A DNA stretch of 64,000 nt from Planctomycetota bacterium. Lineage in GTDB: Bacteria > Planctomycetota > UBA1135 > UBA2386. The translations under genes and the position numbers were made by a program. The stretch lies in contig JAHBXX010000005.1 in NCBI GenBank assembly GCA_019636245.1, positions 1 to 64,000 of the forward strand, read 5' to 3'. Below the pieces are notes generated by a model, which was not told the DNA's origin, did not search any database, and saw only the letters and a list, made by a program, of their open reading frames with translations. Below are positions 36,390-44,743 of this stretch, piece after piece; positions within the stretch are counted from its first letter, which is position 1; every line of letters begins with the position of its first letter.

Positions 36390-37826
36390 TCAGACCCTGA
36401 CGTCGGCGCCAGGCCCGGCCTCGGGCAGCCGGGCCAGGCGCGGCGCCAGCTCGTCGCGCAGGAAGGCGTCGACCTGCTGGGCCGCGCGGCCGGTGAACCG
36501 ACGCGCGTCGACCAGGCTCGGCAGCATCGCCCGGATCGCCGCGAACGCCGGGTCGGCGGCGATCTGCTCGAGCAGGGGATTGTCCCGGCCCTCCGCCTTC
36601 ACGGCGTGCGCCGCCGCGCGGCTGTGCACACGCACGCGCTCGTGCAGGTCCTGCCGGTCCCCGCCCGCGGCCACGCCAGCCATCAGGATCTCCTCGGTGG
36701 CGAGGAACGGCAGCTGCTCGCGCAGCTTGCGCTCGATGACGCGCGGGTAGACGACCAGACCGCGGGCGACGTTCTCGACCAGCACCAGGATGCCGTCGAC
36801 GGCCAGGAAGGACTCGGGCAGAGCGATACGGCGCACCGCGGAATCGTCGAGCGTGCGCTCCAGCCACTGCGCCGCCGCCGTGTGGGCGCTCGTCGTCGCG
36901 ACTTCGATCACGTAGCGGGCCAGCGAGCCGACGCGCTCGCAACGCATCGGGTTCTTCTTGTAGGCCATCGCCGAACTGCCGATCTGCTTCGACTCGCTCG
37001 GCTCTTCCAGCTCGCCTTCGTGCGAGAGCAGGCGGATGTCGGCCGCGAACTTGCTCGCCGACTGGGCGATGCCCGAGAGAGCCTGGTGCACCGCCCAGTC
37101 GAGCTTGCGCGTGTAGGTCTGGCCGCTCACGGGGATCGACTTCGCGAAGCCCATCGCCGCACACACACGGCGGTCGAGCGCCTCCACCTTGCCGTGGTCG
37201 CCGCCAGCCAGCGTCAGGAACGAGGCCTGGGTCCCCGTGGTGCCCTTGACGCCCCGGAACGGCAGCCAATCCGCCACCCGTTGCGCTTCGTCGAGGTCGA
37301 GCACGAAGTCCTGCGCCCACAGGCACGCTCGCTTGCCGACCGTGACCGGCTGCGCGACCTGGAAGTGCGTGTAGCCGAGGCAGGGCTGGTCCCGCCAGGC
37401 CTCGGCGAACGCCCCCAGGGCCCGCAGCACGGCCGCGAGCCGTCGCTCGAGCAGGCGCAGCGCGCGACGGTAGAGCATCAGGTCGGCGTTGTCGGTCACG
37501 AAGCAGCTCGTGGCGCCGAGATGGAGGATCGGCCGCGCGGTCGGCGCGAGTTCGCCGTAGTGGTGCACGTGCGCCATCACGTCGTGGCGCAGTTCGCGTT
37601 CGAGGTGCGCGAGGCGCTCCCAATCGAACGTGTCGCGGTGGCGCCGCAGTTCGTCGATCTGCGCCCTGGTCACCGGCAGGCCGAGCTCGTGCTGCGCCTC
37701 GGCGAGGCAGATCCAGAGATCGCGCCACGCGGTGTGGCGCTCCCGGGGCGAGAACAGCCGCGCCATCTCCGGGCTGGCGTAGCGCTCGATCAACGGGTGG
37801 TCGAACCGGTCGCCGCGGTCGCTCAT
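36390..37826 (-). CDS. purB: Adenylosuccinate lyase
   Basis: 478 residues. The fumarase/aspartase superfamily signature SKQIGSSAMAYKKNPMRCER is intact and carries the mobile-loop catalytic Ser. HLGATSCFVTDNADL and GYTHFQVAQPVTVGKRA hold the substrate-binding His and Thr. The enzyme cleaves SAICAR and adenylosuccinate, releasing fumarate, in purine synthesis. The sequence is closer to the eukaryotic/planctomycete ADSL group (N-terminal LIERYASPEMARLFSPRERH) than to the E. coli enzyme. No other purine genes are adjacent, apart from divergently unrelated clpB. ATG 37826 is the conserved start. Confidence 0.95.
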   Translation of the reverse strand: MSDRGDRFDHPLIERYASPEMARLFSPRERHTAWRDLWICLAEAQHELGLPVTRAQIDELRRHRDTFDWERLAHLERELRHDVMAHVHHYGELAPTARPILHLGATSCFVTDNADLMLYRRALRLLERRLAAVLRALGAFAEAWRDQPCLGYTHFQVAQPVTVGKRACLWAQDFVLDLDEAQRVADWLPFRGVKGTTGTQASFLTLAGGDHGKVEALDRRVCAAMGFAKSIPVSGQTYTRKLDWAVHQALSGIAQSASKFAADIRLLSHEGELEEPSESKQIGSSAMAYKKNPMRCERVGSLARYVIEVATTSAHTAAAQWLERTLDDSAVRRIALPESFLAVDGILVLVENVARGLVVYPRVIERKLREQLPFLATEEILMAGVAAGGDRQDLHERVRVHSRAAAHAVKAEGRDNPLLEQIAADPAFAAIRAMLPSLVDARRFTGRAAQQVDAFLRDELAPRLARLPEAGPGADVRV

Positions 37827-37890
37827 GCCCGCCTGTCTAGCAAGGCAGCCGCCGCGGCGCCACGTCGCGCCCGGGATGCGCCCGCGCGGG

Positions 37891-38274
37891 TCAGCAGGCG
37901 ACCCAGACGCGCCGGCTGCGGGTCTCCCAGCGCGCGGGCACCCAGACGCGGCGGCAGCCGCCGGGGTCGACGACGCCCCAGTGCAGCCGGCCGCACGCGT
38001 CGCGCCGCCAGCCGTAGGTCGGCGGCACGTGCTCTTCGAACCAGTAGCCGGGCACGAGGACCTGCTCGTGCACGGTCTGCCAGTGGCCGCGCGGCGCCGG
38101 CACGCGGCTGCGCAGCACCGGCCGCGACCGCACCGGCACGTGGTGGCCGTGGTCGACGACGACCTGGCCCACGACGCTGCGGCCGAACCTCCCCTCGACC
38201 GAGATCTGCTGCGCGGTGGCGGGAACCACGACCCCGAGCAGGGCCGCGACGCAGAGGAGCGGGAATCGCTTCAT
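37891..38274 (-). CDS. Small secreted Arg/Trp-rich protein
   Basis: 127 residues from ATG 38274, with GGAGG about 5 bases upstream. The signal peptide (FPLLCVAALLGVVVPATAQQ) is clear. The mature part is rich in Val, Arg, Trp and Tyr and repeats the pattern 'R-G-x-W-x-x-x-x-x-x-x-V-x-x-x-x-W' (APRGHWQTVHEQVLVPGYWF, then RRVWVPARWETRSRRVWV). Such 'YXWxPGxW' proteins occur in planctomycetes, Bacteroidetes and proteobacteria as periplasmic or surface proteins of unknown role. It has a single Cys pair (ACGRLHWGVVDPGGC). Monocistronic. Confidence 0.7.
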   Translation of the reverse strand: MKRFPLLCVAALLGVVVPATAQQISVEGRFGRSVVGQVVVDHGHHVPVRSRPVLRSRVPAPRGHWQTVHEQVLVPGYWFEEHVPPTYGWRRDACGRLHWGVVDPGGCRRVWVPARWETRSRRVWVAC

Positions 38275-38424
38275 GGCGCCTCCCGAGCGCAAGGGCCGTG
38301 CCCGCGATGCCGGCCCGCCGGGATCGTCGAACCACCCGGAGTCGCGCGTGCCCGTGGCATCGGACCAAGCCACGGACCACCGCAGGTGTCCCCCGGCCGG
38401 GACACCCGCCGAGGTGCTCCCGGC

Positions 38425-38949
38425 CTAGAGCGGCCCCCAGGTGGCGAAGGCGGCGCAGGCAACCGCCACCATCGCCATCCCCACCAGGACCCGCCTGGAT
38501 GCCGGTCGGCCGAGCGCAACGCCGCGCAGGCCGACCAACACCAGCAACGCGCCCGCCGCATCGGTCGCCATGTCGGCGATCGAGCAGATCCGGCCCGGCA
38601 CGAAGGATTGGTGCATCTCGTCGACGACCCCGTAGCCGACGGCGATCGCGAAGCTCGCGACCAGCCAACGTCGGCGGTGCGCAATCCTCGTATCGCGGCC
38701 CAGCAGGGCCAGCAGGCAGGCACCGGCGAGGGCACCGAACGCCACCGCGTGCATGCCGTTGTGCAGGAAGGCCCCCAGCGGTCCGACGCGACGGGGCGTC
38801 GGCGGTCGCGACGACGACCACCACAGCACCGCCATGATCGCCAGTGGCAGCACCGCCCGGACCCATCGCGGGATCCGCAGCCACCACTGCAACGCCGACC
38901 GCAGCCGACGGCCCGGCCCCCGCTGCGAGGTCGCCGCCACGTCCCTCAA
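38425..38949 (-). CDS. VanZ-like membrane protein
   Basis: 174 residues with four membrane helices. The pattern GPLGAFLHNGMHAVAFGALA, then GVVDEMHQSFVPGRICSIAD and DMATDAAGALL matches VanZ-family proteins ('DExHQxFxPGRxxxxxDxxxDxxG'), one of which gives low-level teicoplanin resistance; most have no known role. The start is TTG 38949, overlapping the stop of the upstream anti-sigma-like gene (TTGA), so translation is coupled. Confidence 0.85.
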   Translation of the reverse strand: MRDVAATSQRGPGRRLRSALQWWLRIPRWVRAVLPLAIMAVLWWSSSRPPTPRRVGPLGAFLHNGMHAVAFGALAGACLLALLGRDTRIAHRRRWLVASFAIAVGYGVVDEMHQSFVPGRICSIADMATDAAGALLVLVGLRGVALGRPASRRVLVGMAMVAVACAAFATWGPL

Positions 38950-39374
38950 CGCCGCTGCACGGTGCCGACGAGCCGCAGGCCGCCCGCGGGCGCGACTTCG
39001 ACGCGCAGGTCGTCGAGGTAGATCGACATCAGGAACAGGCCCCGGCCGCGCTCGCTATCGAGCGTCGGCACCCCGTTGGCGGAGGCGGCCAGGGCGCGGG
39101 CGAGTTCCTGCACCGACGGCGCCGGCATCTCCGGGTCGAAGAAGGCCACCTGCATGCGGTCGGCGACGAGCTGGAACTCCAGCACGAGGTCGAGGTTGCG
39201 CTGCCGGTAGCCGGCGCCGTGTTCGATCGCGTTGTTCACCAGCTCGTCGACGACCAGGGCCAGCTTGTCGCCGGCCGCCGAAGCGGCCCCCATCTGCACC
39301 GCCAGTTCGCGGACCCGCGAGCGCAGCTGCCGCAGCACGCCCTGCTGCGGAGGGAAGGTCAGCCGACGGCTCAT
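38946..39374 (-). CDS. RsbW/SpoIIAB-like anti-sigma ATP-binding protein
   Basis: 142 residues forming one GHKL ATPase domain of the HATPase_c_2 type: the N box is DELVNNAIEHGAG, the G1-like segment is VAFFDPEMP, and the lid reads GRGLFLMSIYL. These are ATP-dependent Ser kinases of anti-anti-sigma factors and sequester sigma factors. There is no sigma factor or STAS partner nearby. The ATG at 39374 overlaps the nadC stop (ATGA) and the gene's own stop overlaps vanZ, making a tight nadC-rsbW-like-vanZ operon. Confidence 0.87.
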   Translation of the reverse strand: MSRRLTFPPQQGVLRQLRSRVRELAVQMGAASAAGDKLALVVDELVNNAIEHGAGYRQRNLDLVLEFQLVADRMQVAFFDPEMPAPSVQELARALAASANGVPTLDSERGRGLFLMSIYLDDLRVEVAPAGGLRLVGTVQRR

Positions 39375-40261
39375 CCCTCGACCCCCTCGACCAGCAGCGA
39401 GAGATCGACCGCAGGCGCGGAGTGCGTGAGCGCGCCGATCGAGATCCGGTCGACGCCGCACTCGGCGAAGTCGCGGACCGATCGCAGGTCCACGCCGCCC
39501 GAGGCCTCGACCTCGACGGTGCGTCCGAGCGCCGCCGCCGCCGAGCGCACCGCCGCCACCGCGGCCCGCAGGCCGGCGCCCGGGGTGAAGTTGTCGAGCA
39601 GCACCACCGCGGCGCCGCCGCGCACCGCCGCCAGCGCCTCGCCGACGTCCCGGGCCTCCGCCGTCACCGGCACCGCCGCCGCCTGCACGCAGCGGCGGAC
39701 GACCTCTTCGTAGCTCGCCGGCCGCGCGAACGCGAAGTGGTTCTCCTTCAGCAGCACCTGGTCGTAGAGGCCCATGCGGTGGTTGCAGCCGCCACCCGCG
39801 AGCACGGCGGCCTTCTCCAGCAGCCGCAGGCCCGGCGTCGTCTTGCGGGTGTCGAGAACCCGTGCGCCGGTGCCGGCCACCGCCGCCACGAACGCCCGCG
39901 TCGCAGTGGCGATCCCCGACAGCCGCTGCACGAAGTTGAGCGCCGTGCGCTCCGCCGCCAGCAGGCCTCGCATGTCGCCGACGACGCGCAGGATGAGGTC
40001 CCCGGGCGCGAACGTCTCCCCATCCTGCCGCAGCAGGTCGAAGCGGCAGTCGGGCACCAGTTCGCGGAACACCTGCAGCGCGCACTGCGAACCGGCCAGG
40101 ACGCCAGTGGACTTGGCGACCAGGCGCGCACACCCCGACAGGCCCGCGGGCACGGCCAGGCGCGACGTCAGGTCGCAGTCGGGATCGAGCCTGGTCGCCC
40201 CGAGGTCCTCGGCCAGCGCTCGTCGCACACAGTCACGCAGCGTCGCGGCGAGGCCGTCCAT
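39371..40261 (-). CDS. nadC: Nicotinate-nucleotide pyrophosphorylase (QPRTase)
   Basis: 296 residues. NadC condenses quinolinate with PRPP and releases CO2 to give nicotinate mononucleotide. Diagnostic motifs are the N-terminal ALAEDLGATRLDPDCDLTSR, the helix NFVQRLSGIAT, the catalytic DTRKTTPGLRLLEKAAV, and GGGCNHRMGLYDQVLLKENH, followed by VEVEASGGV and DRISIGALTHS. All key Arg/Lys residues are present. No nadA or nadB is adjacent. The ATG at 40261 begins the operon. Confidence 0.95.
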   Translation of the reverse strand: MDGLAATLRDCVRRALAEDLGATRLDPDCDLTSRLAVPAGLSGCARLVAKSTGVLAGSQCALQVFRELVPDCRFDLLRQDGETFAPGDLILRVVGDMRGLLAAERTALNFVQRLSGIATATRAFVAAVAGTGARVLDTRKTTPGLRLLEKAAVLAGGGCNHRMGLYDQVLLKENHFAFARPASYEEVVRRCVQAAAVPVTAEARDVGEALAAVRGGAAVVLLDNFTPGAGLRAAVAAVRSAAAALGRTVEVEASGGVDLRSVRDFAECGVDRISIGALTHSAPAVDLSLLVEGVEG

Positions 40262-40328
40262 GGGCGCGCGAAGACTACCCGAAAGGTCCTGGAGCCGCAC
40301 CGACGGGCGGCCGGGAGCCGGCCTCGGA

Positions 40329-40673
40329 TCAGCGCGGCGTCGCCAGCGGATCCGCGCCGCAGGCCACGAACTCCCGCAGCGCCTCGACCGTCTTCGCGCC
40401 GATCCCGTCGACGCGGGCCAGGTCCTCGACCGAGGGGAACGGACCGTGCCGGACCCGGTCGAGCACGATCGCCTCGGCCCTGGTGCGGCCGATCCCCGGC
40501 AGCAGGGACAGTTCGGCCACGGACGCCGCGTTGAGGTCCACGACCACCGGCTGCAGCGTGACTTCCGGGCCCCGCCGATCGCCGACGAGCCCACGCGCGA
40601 ACGCGCGGATCGACAACCCCAGCACGAGGCACGCCCAGGCCGCCAGCAGGAGCCGCACGCGGGCCGGGTTCAC
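40329..40673 (-). CDS. ComEA-like helix-hairpin-helix protein with membrane anchor
   Basis: 114 residues. One N-terminal hydrophobic helix (LLLAAWACLVLGLSIRAFAR) is followed by a short linker and a ComEA-type double HhH domain: VDLNAASVAELSLLPGIGRT and FPSVEDLARVDGIGAKTVEA. ComEA binds incoming DNA in the periplasm during transformation; many homologues have no competence context, as here. The GTG at 40673 overlaps the stop of the MinD/FlhG-like gene (GTGA). Confidence 0.85.
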   Translation of the reverse strand: MNPARVRLLLAAWACLVLGLSIRAFARGLVGDRRGPEVTLQPVVVDLNAASVAELSLLPGIGRTRAEAIVLDRVRHGPFPSVEDLARVDGIGAKTVEALREFVACGADPLATPR

Positions 40674-41584
40674 CACCGGCGGATCTGCGCCATCATCCTG
40701 GCTTCCACTCCCGGGCGGGCCGCCAGCCGCCCGGTCCCATGGCCGTCGCGCTCCCGCACCCGCCCCTCGACGTTGTGCAGGATCGACAGGATCGCCTGGG
40801 AGGTCGGGCATCGCGGCAGACTCGACAACAGCGGCGGCTGCCCGAGGCGGCGGTGGTTCACCGCCGGATCCTCGGGCACCTCGCCGAGGTAGTGGATGTC
40901 GCAGCCCGCAAACCGGCGGGAAACATCCGCCATGCGGTCGAACGTCGCCTTGCCGAGCCCCGCCGAAGTCACCCGATTGACGACCAGTTCCACGCTCGGT
41001 CGCGCGGGTTGCCGCGCCAGGCACTTGATCAGCGCGTAGGCATCGGTCAACGCCGCGATCTCGGGATTGGTCACGACGACGACATGCTGCGCGGCCAGCA
41101 CCGTGATCATCGACTGCGGCGCGAGACCGGCGGCACAGTCGAGCAGCACGTAGTCGTGGCAACCGGCCAACCAGTGCAGCGCCCCGGCCAGGGCCTGCAT
41201 GTGGCGAGCGCCGAGTTCGGCGAGGCTCGCGACTCCGGAACCGCCGGCGAGCAGGGTCGGGCCATAGGGCGTCGGCAGCAACGCCTCCGCGGCCGAGACC
41301 GCGCCGTCGAGCAGGTGCAGCAGGGTGTGACGCGGGTTGACGCCGAACAGCAGATGGGCGTTCGCCAGGCCGAAGTCGCAGTCGACGACGACCACGCGGC
41401 GGCCGAGCTCGTGCAGCCCGATCGCCGCGTTGGTGGCGAGAAAGGACTTGCCGGTGCCGCCCTTGCCGCTCGCGAACGCCACCACCACCGCCTCGCGGGG
41501 ACGCGATTCGATCCCACCGGTGCGGCGCAGGATGCGGCGCATCAGGCTCCCATGGCGGTCTTCGGCGTTCAGGTCTGGTTCCAA
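40670..41584 (-). CDS. MinD/FlhG-type ParA-family ATPase
   Basis: 304 residues. The deviant Walker A is FASGKGGTGKSFLATN, the switch region is VVVDCDFGLANAHLLFG, and LLDCAAGLAPQSM is Walker B-like. The order and the phrase CDFGLANAHLLFGVNP are characteristic of FlhG (YlxH), a flagellar-number regulator that acts with FlhF. No flhF, fliA or other flagellar gene occurs in this window, so the role may differ. There is no amphipathic MinD C-terminal helix. The start is TTG 41584 (AGGAG only 3 bases away) or, equally well, ATG 41542 (GGGAG 4 bases away). Confidence 0.85.
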   Translation of the reverse strand: MEPDLNAEDRHGSLMRRILRRTGGIESRPREAVVVAFASGKGGTGKSFLATNAAIGLHELGRRVVVVDCDFGLANAHLLFGVNPRHTLLHLLDGAVSAAEALLPTPYGPTLLAGGSGVASLAELGARHMQALAGALHWLAGCHDYVLLDCAAGLAPQSMITVLAAQHVVVVTNPEIAALTDAYALIKCLARQPARPSVELVVNRVTSAGLGKATFDRMADVSRRFAGCDIHYLGEVPEDPAVNHRRLGQPPLLSSLPRCPTSQAILSILHNVEGRVRERDGHGTGRLAARPGVEARMMAQIRRW

Positions 41585-41624
41585 GTTCTCCTGGTGACCC
41601 CCGCGCCCCGGCGCAGCAAGGAGG

Positions 41625-42644
41625 TCAGTCGGTCCGCCGCTCGGCGGGTCGAGGATCCGGTGGCCAGGCTGGCTCCGGTGCCGTGACGATGCGCGCTACG
41701 GTGTCGGCGATGTTGCCGTGCTCGCCATCGACTCCGCCGGCCGCCGTCGGGCCGCCCAGCGCGGAGTATTCCACCGGCGACAGCCGCGTCGCGGCCAGGG
41801 TCGCGCTCAGCGTCTCGGCGGCCACCCGCCGGGGGGCCTCGACCGCGCGTGCTTCTGCGCCGCCGAAGGTGACCCCGGCGAGGTGCGCATAACGACGCAG
41901 CATGCGATCGACGAACCGGCGGGTCTCTCCCGCGGTGCGCAGGGCATGGCGCTCGCCGTGGGCATCCACGCCGAACAGGTGGCCGGTCGCCATCTCGATG
42001 CGGCCCAGGGGGCGTCCCTGCCACGTGGCGCGGCGCGAGAAGCGATCCCCGTCCCAACGCACCGCGGGATCGATGCGCTCGCACATCTGTCGCAGTTCCT
42101 CCCAGTCGCGGCGGCGCTCGCCCGACACCTCGAACTCGGGCTGCGACGCGGCCGGGAGCGCTCCGGGCGCCGCCGCCGCCGCCGCGGGCGCGCACGCCAG
42201 CCAACGCGCCACCACGCGTTCGCTGCCGCCAATCCGGAAGGTCTCCAGCCGGCAGATCTCGAGCCCGGGCAACGCGAGGCAGCGCAACAGGTCGAGCGAC
42301 GCCGCGCCGGTTTCGGTGCCGATCACGAGCACGCGGCCCGGCGCGCCGGCGACCAGATGCGCCTCCGGCACCGCAGCCGGCAGGCTCGCACCGATGCGGG
42401 CCAGGAAGTCACAGGCCGCATGCGCACGCGCGGCCAGCAGGCCGTCGCCATCGATGGCGACCAGCACCAGCACGGCACCGCCCTGCGCATCGCGCGCCAG
42501 CGCCTCCACCAGGCCGAACTGCCCGCCGCTGCAGTCGACGCCCTCGAGCACCACGACCAGCCCCTGTTCCACGGCGCCCAGCCGCCCCTGGATCTCGGCC
42601 CAAACGCTGGCCCGCACGGGGGGCAGCACCGGTCCTCGCATCAT
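41625..42644 (-). CDS. Hypothetical protein, possibly PD-(D/E)XK-like
   Basis: 339 residues from ATG 42644 (a second ATG follows), with AGGAG 8 bases upstream. The N-terminal half (~20-160) has alternating strand/helix pattern with GGQFGLVEALARDAQGGAVL, VLVAIDGDGLLAARAHAACD, and HLVAGAPGRVLVIGTETGAA. This is reminiscent of the NucS/PDDEXK-related proteins that read 'D-x-x-G-x-x-V-x-V-x-x-D'. The catalytic triad is not certain. The C-terminal half is Arg-rich and helical, without recognised domain. It lies on the same strand between ruvC and the FlhG-like gene. I do not assign a function. Confidence 0.5.
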   Translation of the reverse strand: MMRGPVLPPVRASVWAEIQGRLGAVEQGLVVVLEGVDCSGGQFGLVEALARDAQGGAVLVLVAIDGDGLLAARAHAACDFLARIGASLPAAVPEAHLVAGAPGRVLVIGTETGAASLDLLRCLALPGLEICRLETFRIGGSERVVARWLACAPAAAAAAPGALPAASQPEFEVSGERRRDWEELRQMCERIDPAVRWDGDRFSRRATWQGRPLGRIEMATGHLFGVDAHGERHALRTAGETRRFVDRMLRRYAHLAGVTFGGAEARAVEAPRRVAAETLSATLAATRLSPVEYSALGGPTAAGGVDGEHGNIADTVARIVTAPEPAWPPDPRPAERRTD

Positions 42645-42841
42645 CGACGATCTCCTCGGCCAGCAGCCCTCGTCGGGCCGGCGACCCCGCCGCGCCCCGC
42701 ATGCGGTGACGACGCTCGCGGCCGCCGCGCCACGTTGGCTCGGCGATCCCAGCCTCGAAGCCGTCGGCCGAAGGCCGCGCCTCGCCACCGCCCTGGTCGG
42801 TCCATCCGCTGGCGCCTCACGGACTGGCGGGATTAGACGTC

Positions 42842-43492
42842 TCAGGTCGGGGGAAAGCAACCGGCTCGGTCGGGCCGACGGCCGATCGCGGCCGGCACCG
42901 CCGAGAGCTGCTGCAGCGGCGACCGGCGCTGTTCGAACCGCGCCAGGGCGACCGCCACCGCATCCGTGGCATCGGCCGGCACACCAGCGAGCGCTGCCCC
43001 GTCCAGCCGGACCTGCTGCGCCACCATCGCCGCGACGCCCTGCTTGCTGGCCGCGCCGTGACCTGTGATGCTGCGCTTGACGCGCGCCGGGGCGAACTGG
43101 TGCACGCTCAGCCCCGCGCGCGCCGACTCGGCCAGCACGACGCCGCGCGCCTCGCCGATCCGCAGCGCCGCCTGCACGCTCTTGCCACTGAACGCCTCCT
43201 CGAGGGCGATCTCGTGCGGATGCAACCGCTCGAGCAGCTGGCGGAACTGTTCCGCCAGGGCCAGCAGGCGCAGCGCCAACGGCACGTTGCGCGCGCCGAG
43301 CCGCATGACGCCGAGTTCGACCACGCGTGGACGGGCGCCGGCGCCTCCGTGCAGCCGCACGACGTTGCCGGCCCGCAGCGCCAGGGGCGCCGAGGCGCTC
43401 GCCGGGGCCGCCGCGCCCGCCCACGCCTCCAGGCAGCCGAATCCGGCCACCTGGGTGCCTGGGTCGATGCCCAGAATCCGCACCACCGCCAT
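42842..43492 (-). CDS. ruvC: Crossover junction endodeoxyribonuclease RuvC
   Basis: 216 residues, slightly longer than usual because of a C-terminal tail after ~180. RuvC cuts Holliday junctions as a dimer. The first catalytic Asp is in RILGIDPGTQVAGFG, the Glu in EIALEEAFSGKSVQAALRIG, and the last acidic pair in DATDAVAVALA; VKRSITGHGAASKQGVAAMV is the conserved DNA-binding loop. The ATG at 43492 leaves only 25 bases to the divergent ispD start, so the two promoters must overlap. No ruvA/ruvB adjacent. Confidence 0.95.
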   Translation of the reverse strand: MAVVRILGIDPGTQVAGFGCLEAWAGAAAPASASAPLALRAGNVVRLHGGAGARPRVVELGVMRLGARNVPLALRLLALAEQFRQLLERLHPHEIALEEAFSGKSVQAALRIGEARGVVLAESARAGLSVHQFAPARVKRSITGHGAASKQGVAAMVAQQVRLDGAALAGVPADATDAVAVALARFEQRRSPLQQLSAVPAAIGRRPDRAGCFPPT

Positions 43493-43503
43493 GGGGCCGA
43501 GTG

Positions 43504-43517
43504 TAAGGTCATGGTGC
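43504..43517 (+). promoter_or_regulatory. Candidate -10 element of ispD
   Basis: TAAGGT (43504-43509) lies 8 bases before GTG 43518, inside the 25-base ruvC-ispD gap. A leaderless ispD transcript would fit, since there is no room for a normal leader. Confidence 0.35.
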
Positions 43518-44228
43518 GTGAAGGTCGCCATCCTGCTGCTGGCCGCCGGCCGAGGCGCTCGCTTCGGCGGCCCGATCCCGAAGGCCTACCTGCGCCTGCG
43601 CGGCCGCCCGCTGCTGGTGCACGCGGCCGAACGGCTCTGCGCCGCGCTCGACCCCGACCAGGACGCCGACCTGGTGCTGGTGGTGCACCCCGACGACCGC
43701 GAGCGCTTCCTCGAGCCGTGGCTGCCGGAGTTGTCGGCGATCGCCGCCGGCAGGTGCCGGTTGCGCATCGTCGATGGCGGCGCTTCGCGGCAGGAATCGA
43801 TGCAGCGTGGACTCGCGGCCCTGGCCGACGACGTCGACCTGGTGCTGGTGCACGACGCGGCGCGGGCCCTGGTGCCGGTGGCCGCCACGCGGGCCTGCAT
43901 CGCCGCCGCGGCCCGCACCGGCGCCGCCCTGCTGGCGGTGCCGGCCACCGACACGCTGAAGCGCGTGCGCGACCTGCGCGTCGAGTCGACCCTCGGCCGC
44001 GACGCCGTCTGGCTGGCGCAGACACCCCAGGTCATCCGGCGCGACCTGCTGCAGCGGGCGCTGGCCGCGGCCGCCGCGGACGCGTTCGAGGGCACCGACG
44101 ACGTCGCGCTGGTGGAGCGGCTGGGCCACGCGGTCGAGGTCGTACCGGGGGTGCCCGGCAACCTGAAGGTGACCCATCCCGACGACCTGCCGCTGGCCGA
44201 GGCGCTGTTCGAGACCTCCCGCCGATGA
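43518..44228 (+). CDS. ispD: 2-C-methyl-D-erythritol 4-phosphate cytidylyltransferase
   Basis: 236 residues. The third enzyme of the MEP isoprenoid pathway, forming CDP-methylerythritol from CTP. The nucleotide-binding N-terminus AILLLAAGRGARFGGPIPKA matches 'AAGxGxRxGxxxPKxYxxL'. LVHDAARALVPVAATRACIA carries the HDAARP-like metal-site motif, and AVPATDTLKRV the substrate site; the C-terminal GNLKVTHPDDLPLAEAL is standard. GTG 43518 is the only start compatible with the conserved N-terminus. The stop overlaps ispF (ATGA). Confidence 0.94.
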   Translation: MKVAILLLAAGRGARFGGPIPKAYLRLRGRPLLVHAAERLCAALDPDQDADLVLVVHPDDRERFLEPWLPELSAIAAGRCRLRIVDGGASRQESMQRGLAALADDVDLVLVHDAARALVPVAATRACIAAAARTGAALLAVPATDTLKRVRDLRVESTLGRDAVWLAQTPQVIRRDLLQRALAAAAADAFEGTDDVALVERLGHAVEVVPGVPGNLKVTHPDDLPLAEALFETSRR

Positions 44229-44710
44229 ACGACGCGCTGCGCATCGGCCTCGGCATCGACGTGCACCGGCTCGAACGGGGCCGCCCCTGCGTGCTGGCCG
44301 GGGTGCGCTGCGAGGCGCCTGCCGGTCCGGTCGGACACAGCGACGGCGACGCCGCGCTGCACGCCGCTTGCGACGCCGTGCTGGGCGCCGCCGGCCTCGA
44401 CGATCTCGGCACGCTGTTCTCCGACCGCGACCCGCAGCACCGCGGCCGCGACTCGGCGGACTTCTGCCGGGCCTGCCTGCAGCGGGTGCAGGAACGCGGC
44501 CTGCGGGTGCTGTCGCTCGACCTCGTCGTCGAGACCGAGACGCCGCGCATCGGCCCGTACCGGCAGGCGATGCGGGAACGGCTCGCAGCCCTGTTCGACC
44601 TGCCGGTCGACCGCGTCAACGTGAAGGGCAAGAGCGGCGAGAAGGTCGACGCCATCGGTCGCGGCGAAGCCCTGCGAGCCACCGCCGTGGCGCTGCTCGG
44701 CCCCCGCTAG
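44225..44710 (+). CDS. ispF: 2-C-methyl-D-erythritol 2,4-cyclodiphosphate synthase
   Basis: 161 residues, the usual size; the enzyme works as a homotrimer with zinc at subunit interfaces. GIDVHRL supplies the zinc Asp/His, HSDGDAALHAACDAVLGAAG the other His and Asp residues, and VNVKGKSGEKVDAIGRGEAL the CDP-binding C-terminus. The usual 'DIGxHFPDTD' loop reads DLGTLFSDRD here, so the substrate loop is altered but the core residues are kept. Coupled to ispD by ATGA overlap. Confidence 0.93.
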   Translation: MNDALRIGLGIDVHRLERGRPCVLAGVRCEAPAGPVGHSDGDAALHAACDAVLGAAGLDDLGTLFSDRDPQHRGRDSADFCRACLQRVQERGLRVLSLDLVVETETPRIGPYRQAMRERLAALFDLPVDRVNVKGKSGEKVDAIGRGEALRATAVALLGPR

Positions 44711-44743
44711 CCAGCCCCGCGCGGCCGCTGCCGCAGCCGCCGA

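Noticed and set aside
33612..38837. A 1741-codon plus-strand frame
   Set aside because: Antisense to clpB and purB, both of which are unmistakable.
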